The notes beneath the pieces were generated by a model. That model was not told where the DNA came from and ran no database searches. It saw nothing but the letters and a program-made list of their open reading frames with translations. DNA of 64,000 nt. Origin: Erigeron canadensis (Eukaryota > Streptophyta > Magnoliopsida > Asterales > Asteraceae). Below are positions 1-12,377 of the stretch, in pieces. A program made the translations under genes and the position numbers. The stretch lies in NCBI RefSeq assembly GCF_010389155.1, contig NC_057768.1, forward strand, positions 6,074,501 to 6,138,500, in the 5' to 3' direction. The first letter of the stretch is position 1; each line of letters starts with the position of its first letter.

Positions 1-671
1 CAGTTATTTTATCTGCATATACTATCACTTTACGAGCATAACAAATAAATGAAACAAAAAAATTTCTCCAAGTACTTTTCACTTAGTATAATTTCTTTTT
101 TTAACTAAAGGTCTTTATATTTAATGTAACCAGGGCCTCAAAAATCCATGGGACAGCCCCAAGATATTGTTTCTAACAATGTACAGTAAGAACGTTATGC
201 ATCATGTGTAAAATAAAACAAATAAATAATAGTGATCTATTATGATATTTTTATATTAAAATTATTTTAAATTTGTCTCAATATCTACAACTTTAATTAA
301 CATACTATGATTTTGTAATATTAAAATATCGCCGTCACTCTAAACAACTAAGATGGACATATCTCTAAAAAATATTTCAACATAAAACTCAAAATTTTAA
401 TATTTGAATTAATTTTTTAATAATAAAAATAATAAACTAAATTTTAAAACATCTAATATTGATTGTCGTAAGCCTGAATATTAGACACCGGTCAAAAACC
501 AAATATTATATTATTCTTGTTATTTTTAGAAAGTTTCAATTAAATCAAAAGGTACATTTATTTATATATTTTTTATTTATTATTTTCTTTGAAACGACAG
601 GTGTATCTATTTTTTAGGGGCTTTATTTGAGTACACCCCCATCAAACATGATGTAGGGGCTGGACTACATA
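1..671. other. AT-rich intergenic DNA, no gene seen
   Basis: The stretch is AT-rich with stops in all frames. I see no exon-like segment, RNA gene or clear transposon end. Confidence 0.5.
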
Positions 672-1118
672 TTGGATCACAACTCACTCACTTTTTACAA
701 CATCCACATCTCACTGTCACTTTCACTTTTACTTACACAACAAACAAACAAAGCACACTCTCTCCCATTCCAGCCAGCCACCTACTGCTGCGGTCTTTCG
801 ATAACCGGAAAAATCATTAAACACTTTCAGAGTCATCAACAACACCATCTACAACCACCCAACATTTCCTTTCACCACTCGACATCATCCCACCACCACT
901 TCATAGCCGCGCCACCACCACCCCAATCCCACCAGGAGCCGCCACACCACCACCAGACTTTTCACCAACAACACCATCTTTATCATCTAAAATTGAAACC
1001 CATCACTTATTTCTCATCATTTCCGGATCTACAACGGGTAGTCGGGGAAGATGATAGTTGTTACCAGAATTACAATGGGTGTAAGTATGTGTTTTACCTT
1101 TTTATGAGATTTGTTTAA
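672..1118 (+). other. Open His/Pro/Ser-rich segment, possibly a transcribed leader
   Basis: An open stretch of about 148 codons starts at a TTG, not an ATG. It encodes a low-complexity sequence rich in His, Pro, Ser and Gln (CCACCA and CATCAA runs). Such CA/CT-rich DNA is common in plant 5' leaders. A splice-donor-like GGTGTAAGT follows near 1079, which fits a leader exon with an intron. I recognise no protein family and would not call it coding. It could also be chance openness in low-complexity DNA. Confidence 0.2.
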
Positions 1119-2018
1119 AATTTATGAGAGATTTGAGTTTTTATGAAAGGATAAATATTTGTTTAAGTGTGTGTCCGTAATTTTTTTTCTTTCAAGATAA
1201 TAATAATGTTAGATCTGAATGATGATTATATGGTTTTTGTAGTTAAGTGGATGTGGTAGATTCTAAAATTGTGAGTACAAACAAACAGCAGCATGGACCA
1301 CTCTAGTTTTAAACAAAGGAGGTGTGCTGGAATATCTAGCCATTTTTTAACCACATTAACTGAACACAACAACGGACACACGTACGTACTACGTGCAACT
1401 AGCTTAATATCAAAACCTTGTTGAATTATCGAATATCAACAAAATCTTGATCTTGAATGACTCTCCTAACTCCCACGTCAATTGTTTTGTATCTACTCAC
1501 GAAGCGCGTCATCAAAAATGTCTATACAATTTTGTATTATTTTGCTTCAAGTTTCCAACATTCTCTTACGTAGTTTTTAGCCATATGTGAGTATCATGAA
1601 TAGCCGCATTGGGGAATATTTTAACTTCTTTTCATGTTCTAATGAATTATATACAAAGAGAAAGAAATCAGCTTTTTATTTAAGTTAATGTCACGATTTC
1701 ATATTGACCGTTTATTGGTCATATATTCTAATTTTTATATCAGAATTCGGTATTAGTTTTGATTTTAAAAGTTTAAACCATGTATTTTTAGTATTGTTAT
1801 TTCACTAAACTTCTAATGACGTTTCAACAAATGTCACATAATTAACAGAGGCACATAATAGTAATTTTCTTGAATTGTTTTAATCATGTACGTTATGTCG
1901 TTATACCGATATTTACATTGTGAATAGATATTTATTCGTACAAAGTTTGCTTACATATCCCCTACTCGTATGATTTAAAAAAATATCAAAAAACAATTTT
2001 GACAAAATATATGTATAG
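1119..2018. other. AT-rich intergenic DNA, no gene seen
   Basis: There is no open frame with coding character and no terminal repeats. It lies upstream of the small gene at 2472 and may include its promoter. Confidence 0.4.
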
Positions 2019-2108
2019 GATGATGAAGGAAGTATAAAATATGCGAGTATATAGTATTACTCTGATGATGAAGGAAGTATAAAATATGCGAGTATATAGT
2101 ATTACTCT
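2019..2108. repeat. 45-bp tandem duplication
   Basis: Two apparently identical 45-bp units lie at 2019-2063 and 2064-2108. Each begins GATGATGAAGGAAGTATAAA and ends ATTACTCT. No further copies flank the pair. Identity suggests a recent slippage duplication or an assembly artefact. Confidence 0.9.
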
Positions 2109-2471
2109 ATCATTTTATTTACCATTTATGATCTATAATCAACACGCATCGTGAATCAAATTAATTGAATATAAATGTCTACTTTATACCGAATGATATG
2201 TCACATAGTAACCTTTTTACATTTTAAATAGATTTGACTATATCTAATTCGAAAAATGTTAATTTGGATTTTTAGAAAGAAGGTTGCTACACTTCCACCC
2301 CCTCCATATCTTGTTCCCGGTTAAGTATTGACCTTTAAAATGCTTTGCAACAGAGCAAAGTCCACAAAACCTCCTCTTCCACATTAGCAGGAACACATAC
2401 CAACTTCGAAAATCGCCATTTTTCCATCCTGTACTATAAAAACTCTGAGTTTCTTAACAAAAAGTTTGATC

Positions 2472-2921
2472 ATGGAAAGAGGAACCAAATACAAAGCCTA
2501 CGCGAATCTTAGAGAATCAAGACTCAAGATGAAAAAAATGAATAGCCCACCTGCATTACAGCCGAAAAACCAAGATTCTATGAATAACCAGACTTCTTTG
2601 AACAAGCAAGTTAAATTTCAGGGGCAGGAGAGTTTTCGGGCCATGCGAACTAACAGGCAAAACGGCCGGTCAAGTGTGTTGAGTCAACCAGCTCCTCGTT
2701 CGTCGTCAACTTGTAAAAATGAGATCAAGAAGCCGGTTTTGTCATCTGTGATGGAGAAGTCTGCTAGTCTACCAGCCAAAAGTCATTCTAAGTTACACGA
2801 AAATAGTAAGTCAAGTTTGGGAGGTAGAAGTAAGTCATCTGTATTGGCAGACAAGAAAAGAAATGGTATTTTTACGGCGATTAGATCTTCCGGAAGAGCT
2901 ATGCAAACATGGATCAAATGA
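2472..2921 (+). CDS. Small basic Ser/Lys-rich protein of unknown function
   Basis: A single open frame runs from ATG 2472 to TGA 2919-2921 and encodes 149 residues. An in-frame TTG six bases upstream is not needed, and I chose the ATG because it has a G after it and a purine-rich context. The N-terminus (MERGTKYKAYANLRESRL) looks like a conserved head. The rest is rich in Ser, Lys, Arg and Asn, with repeated KSS/SKSS patches, and ends in a less polar segment (GIFTAIRSSGRAM). There is no signal peptide, membrane segment or known motif. The composition suggests a disordered, nucleic-acid- or membrane-associated protein, but that is speculation. An upstream ACTATAAAAACT at about 2433 is too close to the ATG to be a typical TATA box. 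I do not recognise the family. Confidence 0.65.
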   Translation: MERGTKYKAYANLRESRLKMKKMNSPPALQPKNQDSMNNQTSLNKQVKFQGQESFRAMRTNRQNGRSSVLSQPAPRSSSTCKNEIKKPVLSSVMEKSASLPAKSHSKLHENSKSSLGGRSKSSVLADKKRNGIFTAIRSSGRAMQTWIK

Positions 2922-3094
2922 TCAATGTATCCAGCAGCCTTGCTATGAATGTTAGTCTGCATGATATAATGGTTAAATATATTTAATTTTCTTTTTATAA
3001 TTTTGTTGTATTTAAGTTGGCGTTTATAATTGTTTGACAGATCTGTTCATTTTTTTTTTTACCTTTATATACATTATTTTCTAAGGAGTGACAA

Positions 3095-3440
3095 AAACCA
3101 CCACCAAGATGACCCAGTAATCAGACGTCTTAATGTTTTCACTAGAAGTCTCAGGTTTGAACCTTGTTAGGCAAGTATCTCGGGGTGGTCAGGAACTGTT
3201 TGAGAGCAGTCACGGCAAAACTACAGAAAAGCTCACTACAAGTGATAACGCAAAGAGAGTGCTGCCAGACACTCTCGATTAAACCGTGTACTCAGAGACA
3301 GAGTTGTCCTCCCCGAGTGACCTGTAGGGCTGTATAAGGAATAGCTCCTCTGTTGTATCTAACCACAATGACGGAAAATGAAAAATAACAAATTGAAATT
3401 GTAAGAAACTAACAAAATGGTTACAAACTTACAATCTCCA
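3095..3440 (+). mobile_element. Possible tRNA-derived SINE
   Basis: The segment has a degenerate pol III A box (TGACCCAGTAAT, about 3110-3121) and a B-box-like GGTTTGAACCT at 3154-3164. A GC-richer body unlike the flanks follows, then an A-rich tail after about 3370. Both boxes carry mismatches and I cannot find the flanking duplication, so the call is tentative. Confidence 0.35.
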
Positions 3441-3496
3441 CTTGTTCATCGCTATAGTCTACTTAGTTAAAAGATTAAATCATCCATCCAATAAGA

Positions 3497-4230
3497 TGTT
3501 TGGGAAAAAGTGCATTTTTCCACCACTTTGGACATCAATAAATATATGGTCGTGTGACATATATCGTGAACCGTTTAGTGGGTTTTGTAGTCTCTGGCCA
3601 AGGCTACGTAACAAACTAAGATGCGTCCAAATTGGGTTAAAGGTGAATGAGATATCGAGTCTCAAAGTTGTGTGTTTGATGCATAAGTTGGAGTTAGAAA
3701 ACCTTGTCTCACATTGGTGTGGGATATAAACTTTCACTAGTTTATAAGTAGAAGTTTCTAAGCTAAGTTAAGATTTGTGTTGTGTTTTACTCTGGCTCCT
3801 ACCTGTGCAGCTGGAAAATTAGGGCCCGCGTGGGGCTCTTTTTTGCCGCGACCCATCAGAAAACCGACCAGGTTTTTGACCCGTTTAAGAAGGATCTAGA
3901 ATAACTCCTGAAACTAATGACTATTAATTTCAATCACCATTAATTTAATTCTGATTAATTATATGAGTTACAATTTGTGTGTATATAAAGACCTATTAGG
4001 TCTTGAAAGAAATACACAACAACACACAATTTCGTAGCACATACACACTGCTCTATCTCGTAGCAACATCCATCCCTGTGTTCTGTTCTTCTTTCAGGCA
4101 AGTGAACAACGTCCGGCAGTACGCTGCTTTAACCGGTGTACCCTGGGAACAGACGACGAATCTGTTTAAGGGAATTGTGTCAAACACAAGCCCGGTTCTT
4201 CTTTATTATTATTACGTTTCTTTTGTCTTG
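3497..4230 (+). mobile_element. LTR-like remnant, possible solo LTR
   Basis: This stretch has the layout of a plant LTR: a TG start (TGTTTGGGAAAAAGTGC), a TATA-like TATATAAAG at about 3981, a CA/CT-rich leader with ACACAACAACACAC, and a GC-richer end near 4130-4200. No gag or pol lies beside it, and I could not confirm a TG..CA pair with a 5-bp duplication. The short open frames inside are not gene-like. Confidence 0.3.
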
Positions 4231-4658
4231 CAAGAACCTTTTCAGTTTGCTTCTTTTAGTTTGCTTCTTTTATTTAGTTTTTCCATTCTGTTCTTCGTTT
4301 TATTGTTTCATATTTTCGTTCGTATTGTAATTTTCTAAAATATGAATTACGTATATTATTATACTGTATTTCATGCCTATAACAATAAAAAAAATAATAA
4401 TAATAAAAATAAAAACAGATATCTTCTTCTACCTCAATATTTTCTTCTCTTTCAAACTTGCTGACATTTAATTACAACAAAACATACAGATTACAACTAA
4501 AACAAAATGCATTTTGTTCAGAACAAACAATTAGAAATTTACTTGGCACCCAACAAAAACACAACATCTTGCTTCTTTCAACATTCATCAATTTGTACAA
4601 ACACTAACACTACAGCAATCTTCATTGAAATCAATTTTGACCATTACATTGAACTCCT
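4231..4658. other. 3' flank of the TRM-family gene
   Basis: AT-rich DNA immediately downstream of the minus-strand stop at 4659. It probably contains that gene's 3' UTR and poly(A) region. AATAAA-like strings on the minus strand are plausible here, but I cannot pin the cleavage site. No other gene is seen. Confidence 0.4.
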
Positions 4659-7600
4659 TCATAGCCTAAAAAAGGCAATGTCAGTCAACATATCGACAAC
4701 AATTTCATCAATCAACAAGTGGAAAATATCCCCTTCAATTTTAGCACCCGTCTCGTATTCTTCAATTTCATAATCTGTCCATTTTCCTAAAGAATGGCTC
4801 ATGTCCCTCTCTACTAGCTCATCTGATGTGACACCAACAAAACCCATCCACCTTATCACTTCCTCTGCAACGTCGTGAACTAGAATCTCAGGACCCATAA
4901 ACGGAGGGAGGTTCATCCATGCTCTAAATCCGCATTTTGCATATTGACCATACTTGGAGTCTAAATATCCAACTAGAGCATTAAAGACAAAGAGCTTTAA
5001 CTGATATCCCGCATTTGAGTTCTCAGACCCAAGAAAGTTGCCGAAACTGGTCCACATTACGCGTGCTATGGAGTCTAGTCCAAGAAGAAGGTCACATACG
5101 AAGAAAGAGTTGACTGCATTTGGGTTGTGAGGGATTTGACTGGCAAGGACTAGCTCTGTGTTGAAGATGACTTCTTTTATGTGAGCAAGGTTGTTTCCCT
5201 TTATTCTAGAATCAACGAGATCAATGCTGCATAATACTTGTGAAATATAGGTGAGAAGATCAGTTACCAACTCGATTTGAGTATTTTCTTTGCTTAACAC
5301 GAAATCGGAATAAAAGGGATCTGTCTCTAATTCTTGAATTTGGGATTCATCATACGAGTAACTCATGGAGTCCGCATTCCGTGTGGGTACTTGAATCCAA
5401 AAAAAAAAGATGAGAAATGAAAACATAATCGTTTAATGTTCAGAAACAACTTAAAAAATATGAACTATCAAGAGTTTATACTGCAAGAACAGGCATTGAG
5501 GTCTCTACCTGTGCTATCTTCGAAACTGCTAGAGCAGAAGCTATCATTTGAAAATGACGTTTCAAGAACAGATCCCGGGCTAAGAAGATCAACATTTCTA
5601 CGCCCATTAAACGCTCCTGCTTTTTCTTGTTTTGCCTAATTATATTATGAACATGAAAAAAGAGTATGTCAAGATGTTTACCAACATATATATGAAGATG
5701 AAAAAAATGTAGAAAACTATACAGGGAAGTTGAAAACTGGAAAAGATAAAATATAAGAACCACCCATAAATACTTGGAGTTTGGATCATGGAAAACCAGT
5801 ACAAGTATATATGTCAAGAAATTGGCCTCCTCCTAGCCTGGCACATTTGAATACTAAAGTTTAAAGGATTGATTGATTTCATTCAACAAATTCCCTCCAT
5901 CGTAATCATTATTAAAAGGTGTTCAAAGATATCAGAATAAGAAGTTGAAAATTTTATATAAAACTAAAAGATGGGTGAGCACTATATACTAGCAGCATGT
6001 TTTCTAACTCTATACATGCGTAGTAATTAACCCAGTATCAATACATTTGAAAGTGACGTGCTTAAGTTATCTCCCACTATATTCGATTAGGAGTTTTTTG
6101 TTGACCTGTCGTTTTGTAGAATTAATGCTACAAAAAACCCGAGTATAATGCCATTTCAGTCCAAACACTTAGCAGAATTAGTGAATGTTCATCGAAAGGA
6201 TCATGTTACGTGCAGATGACAATGTTCACGGATAAATTTGCATTATCAGTTGTCAAAAGAGCTACATTTCTTGGCTTTTACAAAGCCTACACTTGCTGAT
6301 GCATTTGGAGCACCATTTAGGTTATCAAAGTGGCCAAACAGATTGGATTATTGAAATACAAACAACATATGGCTAACTTAGTATTCTAATCAACAATATT
6401 AACATGCAATTAAGGTAGATGAAGAGGAATATATAGCAATTAAGATTTAAGACCAGATATAGCAACCAAGATAAACACATAAAAATCAACGAGTTCATTA
6501 ACAGTAAAAAAAAGGAAGAGAAAACATACCTGCAAATAGAACTTCGTGTTGTGGTCATACTTATGACTGAGATGGTGGGGATGATGGCTCTTTTGAGGAA
6601 GCGGCCGTCTCTCCATGTTTAAGGCACATAATAGCTCTTCAAATATATGAGATGGTGTCCTCTTTTGTGCAGTACCATTAATTTCTGGTTCATACTCTAA
6701 TTGCCTCGACAAATCATGCACCTTTTCTTCGTGGATAACACCCAACGAATCTCCTGACAAAGGGAATGGTTTCTGCAAGGAGAGCTCATCATTTCCATTT
6801 GATGTAAAGTTTTTGCGTCGAGATATTTTACAAGGAGAAGCCTTTTGGTTCCTTCGTCTCTCTACTTTTGTCGGAACTTCAGACCTGTTCTTCATAGGGG
6901 ACTTAAATCGAAATCCCATCCCATCGAAGTTCTTGTTTCCACTATCACCAATACGGTCTATGGAACAAGGATCCGATTCCATCTGTTTTCCAGTAGATGC
7001 AGCACTACTGACCATTCTTGCCTTGTTATTGGAAGAACATACCACTCCAGAACTTTCTCCTTTTTTTCTGATATGTGAGAACTGTCTTTTCTGCCCGTGA
7101 TCACGCCCATTGTCAAACTGACTCCTCTTATCAAACTTAGTATCCTCAACTTTAACCGGTAACCTTGACCGCATTCGACCACTTAAACTCTTATTCAAGG
7201 CAACAAAGTCTCTGGTATCGCTGTTAAATGGCAAAGAGTTCAGTTTTGCTTGAGATGAAACCCCAATGTCAACCAGCCTTTGGTTATTGTCCTTGTAATA
7301 CGACTGGGATGCAAAACTTTGAGGCTGTGACAATTGTTTACTTTCGTTAAAACAATATGCTTCTTCCTGATCGAAAGATGAAGAAGCAAGTCTCGAGTTA
7401 CCATTCGGTGACACTTGAAAAGGATTACCAGAATCAAAAACAGTTGTATGCACATCTCTTTTTGATGTAGACTCTACAATATCCACCAAATTGCCACAGT
7501 TTTTGCACGATGCATGTCCACTCAATATATCAAGATTTTCAGCCTTCATTGGCTCTGGTGTTCGTATACTGTGAGGATAAGTAATAGCATATTTAGACCT

Positions 7601-8635
7601 ATTTCTACCCCCAGGTTCTAAAATCCTAGTAGCAACACCAATTAACCTCGATGTATTCCTCCTTGTATGATGACTAGTACTTTTTACAGGGGATGCAAGT
7701 TTCGGGTGATGATGTTTTCTGGATCGAGATAAAACATTTTTCAATTGCAAAGCTTCAGCTCCAAACCTACTCACATTCCTTCTATCAGCCATTCCAGTCT
7801 TTTGAAGCTTTTGTGGCCTCGTTTCTTGCCTCGTGGCTTCCTTGTCACACTCATCATTTTCGCCCACGACTTTGTCCATTCTCCCTCCCCTAAATTCACC
7901 GGAAGAATCTTTCAAAAGTTTACACCGTTGCACAGACGGCAATGAATCTAACCCCATAAGCCTAGCAACCAAACTAGGAGTTTGAACTCCATTATTCTTT
8001 CCTACATTACTATTATCATCATTATTTGACACACCACATTTAGTCTTATTTGGAAATCCCCCACTATTTTCATCAGCAATCTAAACAAATCATAATACCA
8101 AAAACAAAAAATACACAATATCAATCTATATCCACCAATGTAACTAATTAAACCGAAAACTTAAAAAAACGTTATACACTTACCAGTCTTAACTTAGGCA
8201 ACTTCTCATCACCTCCAAACTTCTTTGAAGCTTCTTTCGCACGATCTGTCAAATCAATACAATTAAACAGTGCACAACATTACGTAATAGTCACGCGATA
8301 GTATGGTTGGTCAGTGCACGGTATTCAACATACTGAATAATCCGCGCACTGACCAACCATGTTCATTTCCCATTTAACAATAAACTAATCACAAAATTAA
8401 CCAAAAAAATTCTATACACATCAGTATGAGTATATATATATATATGCATAATTCACAACATATAGACCTGATCTAACTAACCTGGTGGTGGAAGCAACCT
8501 CTTCGAAAAAAGCCTCTTTTTCGCAAACCTTTTATTCCAATCAAAAAGCTGAAAAAATATTCCAACACATCCACCACTCTTTCGAGGTCTATTCTCCGAA
8601 ACAGCGAGCGCCGTAACGCTTGCCGTCTCACTCAT
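4659..8635 (-). CDS. TRM/LONGIFOLIA-family protein (DUF3741 + DUF4378), five exons
   Basis: Reading down the minus strand the coding exons are 8635-8482, 8245-8184, 8080-6530, 5635-5509 and 5389-4659. All junctions are GT/AG and the frame is kept, giving 2625 nt and 874 residues. The start is supported by the family's N-terminal signature within the first 40 residues (GGCVGIFFQLFDWN then FAKKRLFSKRLLPP). Exon 2 adds a Lys-rich linker ending LPKLRL. Exon 3 opens IADENSGGFP and contains PSLVARLMGLDSLP, the VARLMGL motif of DUF3741. Exon 4 has LSPGSVLETSFSNDSF, and exon 5 is the DUF4378 C-terminus (EEVIRWMGF, DIFHLLIDEIVVDML). Known family role: TON1 RECRUITING MOTIF proteins bind the TON1-TRM-PP2A complex and cortical microtubules, controlling preprophase-band formation and cell or organ elongation. 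The N-terminus is most like the TRM6/7/8 branch (from memory). The gene looks intact; the first ATG could still be preceded by a non-coding exon. Confidence 0.9.
8303..8360. repeat. Hairpin inside intron 1 of the TRM-family gene
   Basis: A perfect 15-bp inverted repeat (ATGGTTGGTCAGTGC at 8303-8317 and its complement at 8346-8360) encloses a second partial stem (GGTATTCA / TGAATAATCC). The whole can fold into a long stem with a loop of about 6 nt. It could be a tiny MITE relic or a structured intronic RNA. Confidence 0.8.
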
Positions 8636-9360
8636 TTCCTTTCTTCACCACACTAATTTACACAAAAAGAAACCCAAAACTACAAAAGCTACTAAAATTC
8701 CAACCACATTTTCTTCACAAACCTTACAATCATTAAACTTTTGTAACTCTTTTTATACCCAAAAAAAGTTAGATTAAAATTAAGGAATCTATGTCTATGT
8801 ATCAATGACACAATGTGATAAGTCAGAGAATATAAATACAAATGTAACATGAAATGAAAAAAACACAAGGAATCTAGTGCAGAAAACAAAAAGAAAAAAA
8901 CGTAGACAAAAAAAGCATCAAAATGGAAAACAACTTCACATTATCTGCAAGAATATCGACCGTACGTCAAGTCACACCCAAAAGAAGCTTTTCCGTATTC
9001 TTTTTTTTTTAATTATTTTCTGGTCACGAGAAACAACTTAACAAACTGACAATATTTTCAAAAGAGTCATATCATATCATTTACCCAATATATATATATA
9101 TATATTTTATATAGATATAGATATAGGCTATATGAAAAGAAGTGGAGGATTAACGGTAGTGTGTAGGTGAGTGATATGATTGAAAAGATTGGATAGTGTG
9201 TTTATTGCTGTTGGAAAGTGAAAACGGCTTGTTTGTTTTTTTTACTTTTTTACATTTTACTGGCTGAGTGTGTTTTGGAGGGAGTGTGTAGGGGGTGCGT
9301 AGGATAAAGTAGGGGTGGGTGCGTAGGATAGTAGTATCATTTTAGAGTGTGACAAAACAA
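8636..9360 (-). promoter_or_regulatory. Presumed 5' leader and promoter region of the TRM-family gene
   Basis: This is the region immediately upstream of the minus-strand start codon. It holds A/T runs, a (TA)8-like microsatellite near 9090-9106, and a GT-rich block at 9240-9330 with two copies of GGTGCGTAGGATA. I cannot place the transcription start. Confidence 0.35.
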
Positions 9361-11017
9361 TAACATTACAGGATTACACCCTACCAACCTGCATAGACGG
9401 CCAAAGTCACTATAAAGTCAACATAGTAAAGTGAGCCTGTACCTTCTTTTTCTTAAACTTGGTGTAAATCTATGTAAATGTTTACCCAACTTAATTAAAT
9501 TAATTTTAATATTTTTGACATTAATGGTTGGATTTTCATATATATTAGTTTTTAAACATGTCAATCTATCTATATCTATATCTATATCTAATATAAAAGG
9601 TGAGTTTTGAGTCCATTCTAAAACATAAATCTCTTTCTTGATAATGATCAATATAAATATTAAAGTTAAATTATGCATTTGGTTTGATATGGGTTAAACA
9701 TCGAGTTTAATTAGTGCACTAATAAGGTTGGTTTATTAATGTGGTATTAAAGAGCTTTGCATGTGAAGAGTTATCGTGTTTACATTTAACAAAGTTTGTA
9801 TGCCTTTTTTAGTAGACTTTTGGTGGCTCACAAGTTTAGAGCTTATTTTCTCCAATAAATTCGGTTGTTCTTCAACATACCATCTACACTTAGCCCATTG
9901 TATTAGTAGGGGCTTATAGCTCTTTTTAGATTTTTTCGTGTTCACAGTTTTAGTTAGCCATGACTCATGAGCATGTCATAACAAAACTAATTTGTGCTAA
10001 TGCAATGGGCGACTGGTTTAGGCTAGAGCTTGATGTGAAGGATGAAATCATGAGCAACGTGGTTGTGATGTTTGGTGAATCCGAGGAGAAATTGATCAAT
10101 TTAACAACGAGGTCCCTGTTGGATGAGCAACAACATGTATGCATATAGTTTTATCAATGTGTGTTACCTGACACGTTATTTGGTTTAACATAGTGTGTCG
10201 TTTTGTGTCTCAACATCAAATGGAATTTAGCGATAAGGGGTTGCACTTGAAACTAGCTTGGTTTGGCGATCTAGAGCATAAGACAAAGGTAAGTTTTCGT
10301 CTATATATGTACCGATAAAGAATATATTGGCTCCAGGAGTTGATGGTAATCTCAATCGCACATGGAGTGAATGTACACTTGATATAACAAAGGCTGCTTA
10401 ACTCAACGTCTTGCAAGGGCTGCTTCACCGTTGAAAGAAAATGTCAGTGGGTTATGGATTTTATAAAATAATGAGATTTGATGATCATGACTTTTTTGAA
10501 ATGCTTTCGGTCGTAAATCCTAATGTTTGTGTATTTGATGAAGTCTATAAATAGGCCAATGCACCAAATCTTTCCCTACTACGACCTTGCAATTTTTATA
10601 GCATCACATTCTTAAAAAAAACTAACCTCAACAATGGAAAAAGTAATAGAAGTTAGGTTTTTTACTTTAGTGGACAAACTAAACATCTACTCGGTATATT
10701 TTAACTATTCGACAAAACCAACCAATTCAATGATAAAAATAACTTTCCTTCATCTGCGCCGTCCAACGGACGGGTTTTAAGCCCTCGTAAGATTAATGAG
10801 TTATTGGTAATGTCTTCAACATCCAAAAGTCTATCGGTATTTAAGTCTCATTTCTTAAATATGTAAAATGGATTAATAAAGGAAGTTCTCGAAAGTCTTG
10901 GATTTTGTTCAAGATATACATATAATTTAAAAGTGAAATAATTTAAATTGTCATTGTAAAGAACACATTAAAACGTCAATATTCGATTTTAAATGCAATA
11001 CTTTCATAATATTCATA
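9361..11017. other. Intergenic DNA, no convincing gene
   Basis: It contains a CTATAT microsatellite at about 9563-9592 and a few short open frames. The longest ATG-started one, 62 codons at 9960-10148, shows no family resemblance. Probably decayed transposon DNA, but I see no terminal repeats. Confidence 0.4.
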
Positions 11018-11024
11018 TTCTTTA

Positions 11025-12370
11025 AAGAGAAAATTACATTTTTGGTACCTTAATTTGTCAATTTTTTCACTTACACCGTGTTCTCTAGTTCTAATTTAAA
11101 AGAAATGAAATGAATGGAAGAGATGAAAATGAGAGAGAAGAGATCCTTCCAAATCAACCCATATTTGGGAAGAAAATTTTGGAAACAAAATCAACTTAAA
11201 AATCCATTTATATCATTTCATTTCTTTTCTTTTCCATCTATTAAAAAAAATCAAGAACACAAATTGTTATAAACTCATTTGTATTCCTTTCTCTTCTTTC
11301 CTAAAAAAAACTCAAGAACACAGTGTTATAGTCTCTAAGTGAAGAAATTACAGTTTTCATACCTCGAGTTGGCTATTCTTTTCAATTTTAGTACCACGCA
11401 CAGACTCCTTTTATTTTTTCTAGTTAACGCTTTCACGTGACAAACACGTGAGGGGTATTTTAGTCTTTTGACCACCCTTTTTTGAGAAAATTACACTTTT
11501 GGTATCCCATGTTGTCATTTTATTCACTTATAATCTCTAAGTAAAGTGAGCTGCTTATTATTTGGTACCTGTCAATATATAAATATATATTCCTCTTTTC
11601 GAGCTCGAGCGGAACATATCTACATATCAATATTAGATCATCCATATATCCATGTATATCTATATGTCTATACCATACTAAATGCAATACATAAATAAGT
11701 TCAGATCTCTTATATGAATCATACACCACCAGAAAGGGTTGCAGGCTATCTCCCTCATCACCAGGCACCACGACCACCATTTAGTTAGAGATTCCGATTT
11801 AATCTCGTTTGTAGCAAATATATTCATCTGTAGCATATTCCAGTCAAAAAAGAGAATAATTTAGGTGTGAGAGGGTTTTCAATAATATGGAGAAAAAAGA
11901 TCAATGGTGGGCGCGTTTTTCGGCGACATGAGTTTTTTCCGGCCAGATCCACTAGTGCATTCAACTCCTCCACCATCACCCGTAATTATACCAACAACAT
12001 ATAATATTTCAAGAATGGATACACACCATTAGGTGTTTTAAAAAAAAATAAAAAAATTCATGTATTGATTTTTGAGTATGTGTTGTTTGATAGATGCTAA
12101 TGTATGAGATGAAGTTGGAGAGTGTAATAAAAATATGTTGTCTACTTGAGGTACCAAAAGTGTAATTTTCTCAAAAATGGGTGGCCAATAGACTAAAATA
12201 CCCCACGCGTGTTCGTCACGTGAGAGCGTTAACGGGAAAAATAAATGGAGTTTGTGCGTGGTACCAAAGTTGAAAAAATTGCCAACTTAAGGTATGAAAA
12301 CTGTAATTTCTTCACTTAAAGACTATAAGTCAAAAAAATGACAATTTGAAGTACCAAAAGTGTATTTCTC
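11025..12370. mobile_element. Foldback / Mutator-like non-autonomous DNA transposon
   Basis: Two long imperfect inverted arms face each other. The left arm (about 11025-11525) reads GAGAAAATTACA, TTTGGTACC, GAAGAAATTACAGTTTTCAT, TTAACGCT, CACGTGA, GGTATTTTAGTCT. The right arm (about 12140-12370) is its reverse complement, in the same order outward. A possible TTCTTTA duplication flanks it at 11018-11024 and 12371-12377. The interior (11530-12135) has no transposase. The left arm is longer because a MITE sits in it. Long inverted arms without coding capacity fit a foldback or MULE-type element. Confidence 0.75.
11074..11325. mobile_element. Tourist-like MITE nested in the foldback arm
   Basis: The 252-bp insert starts CACCGTGTTCTCTAGTT and ends with the near-complement AACTCAAGAACACAGTG. 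It is flanked by TTA on both sides (11071-11073, 11326-11328). The opposite arm of the host element lacks it and shows the empty site. A TTA duplication is typical of PIF/Harbinger-derived MITEs. Confidence 0.75.
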
Positions 12371-12377
12371 TTCTTTA

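Noticed and set aside
3442..3737. Overlapping open frames on both strands
   Set aside because: They lie in an LTR-like stretch, lack codon character, and overlap each other on opposite strands.
4003..4338. Open frame rich in Phe/Leu/Ser
   Set aside because: AT-rich leader-like DNA translated by chance; hydrophobicity comes from TTT/TTC runs.
6440..6529. Apparent C-terminal extension of the TRM exon 3 frame
   Set aside because: The reading runs through a GTATGT donor into the intron; the true exon ends at 6530 and joins 5635.
11520..11780. Minus-strand open frame inside the foldback element
   Set aside because: It spans an inverted arm and the loop, with no transposase motif.
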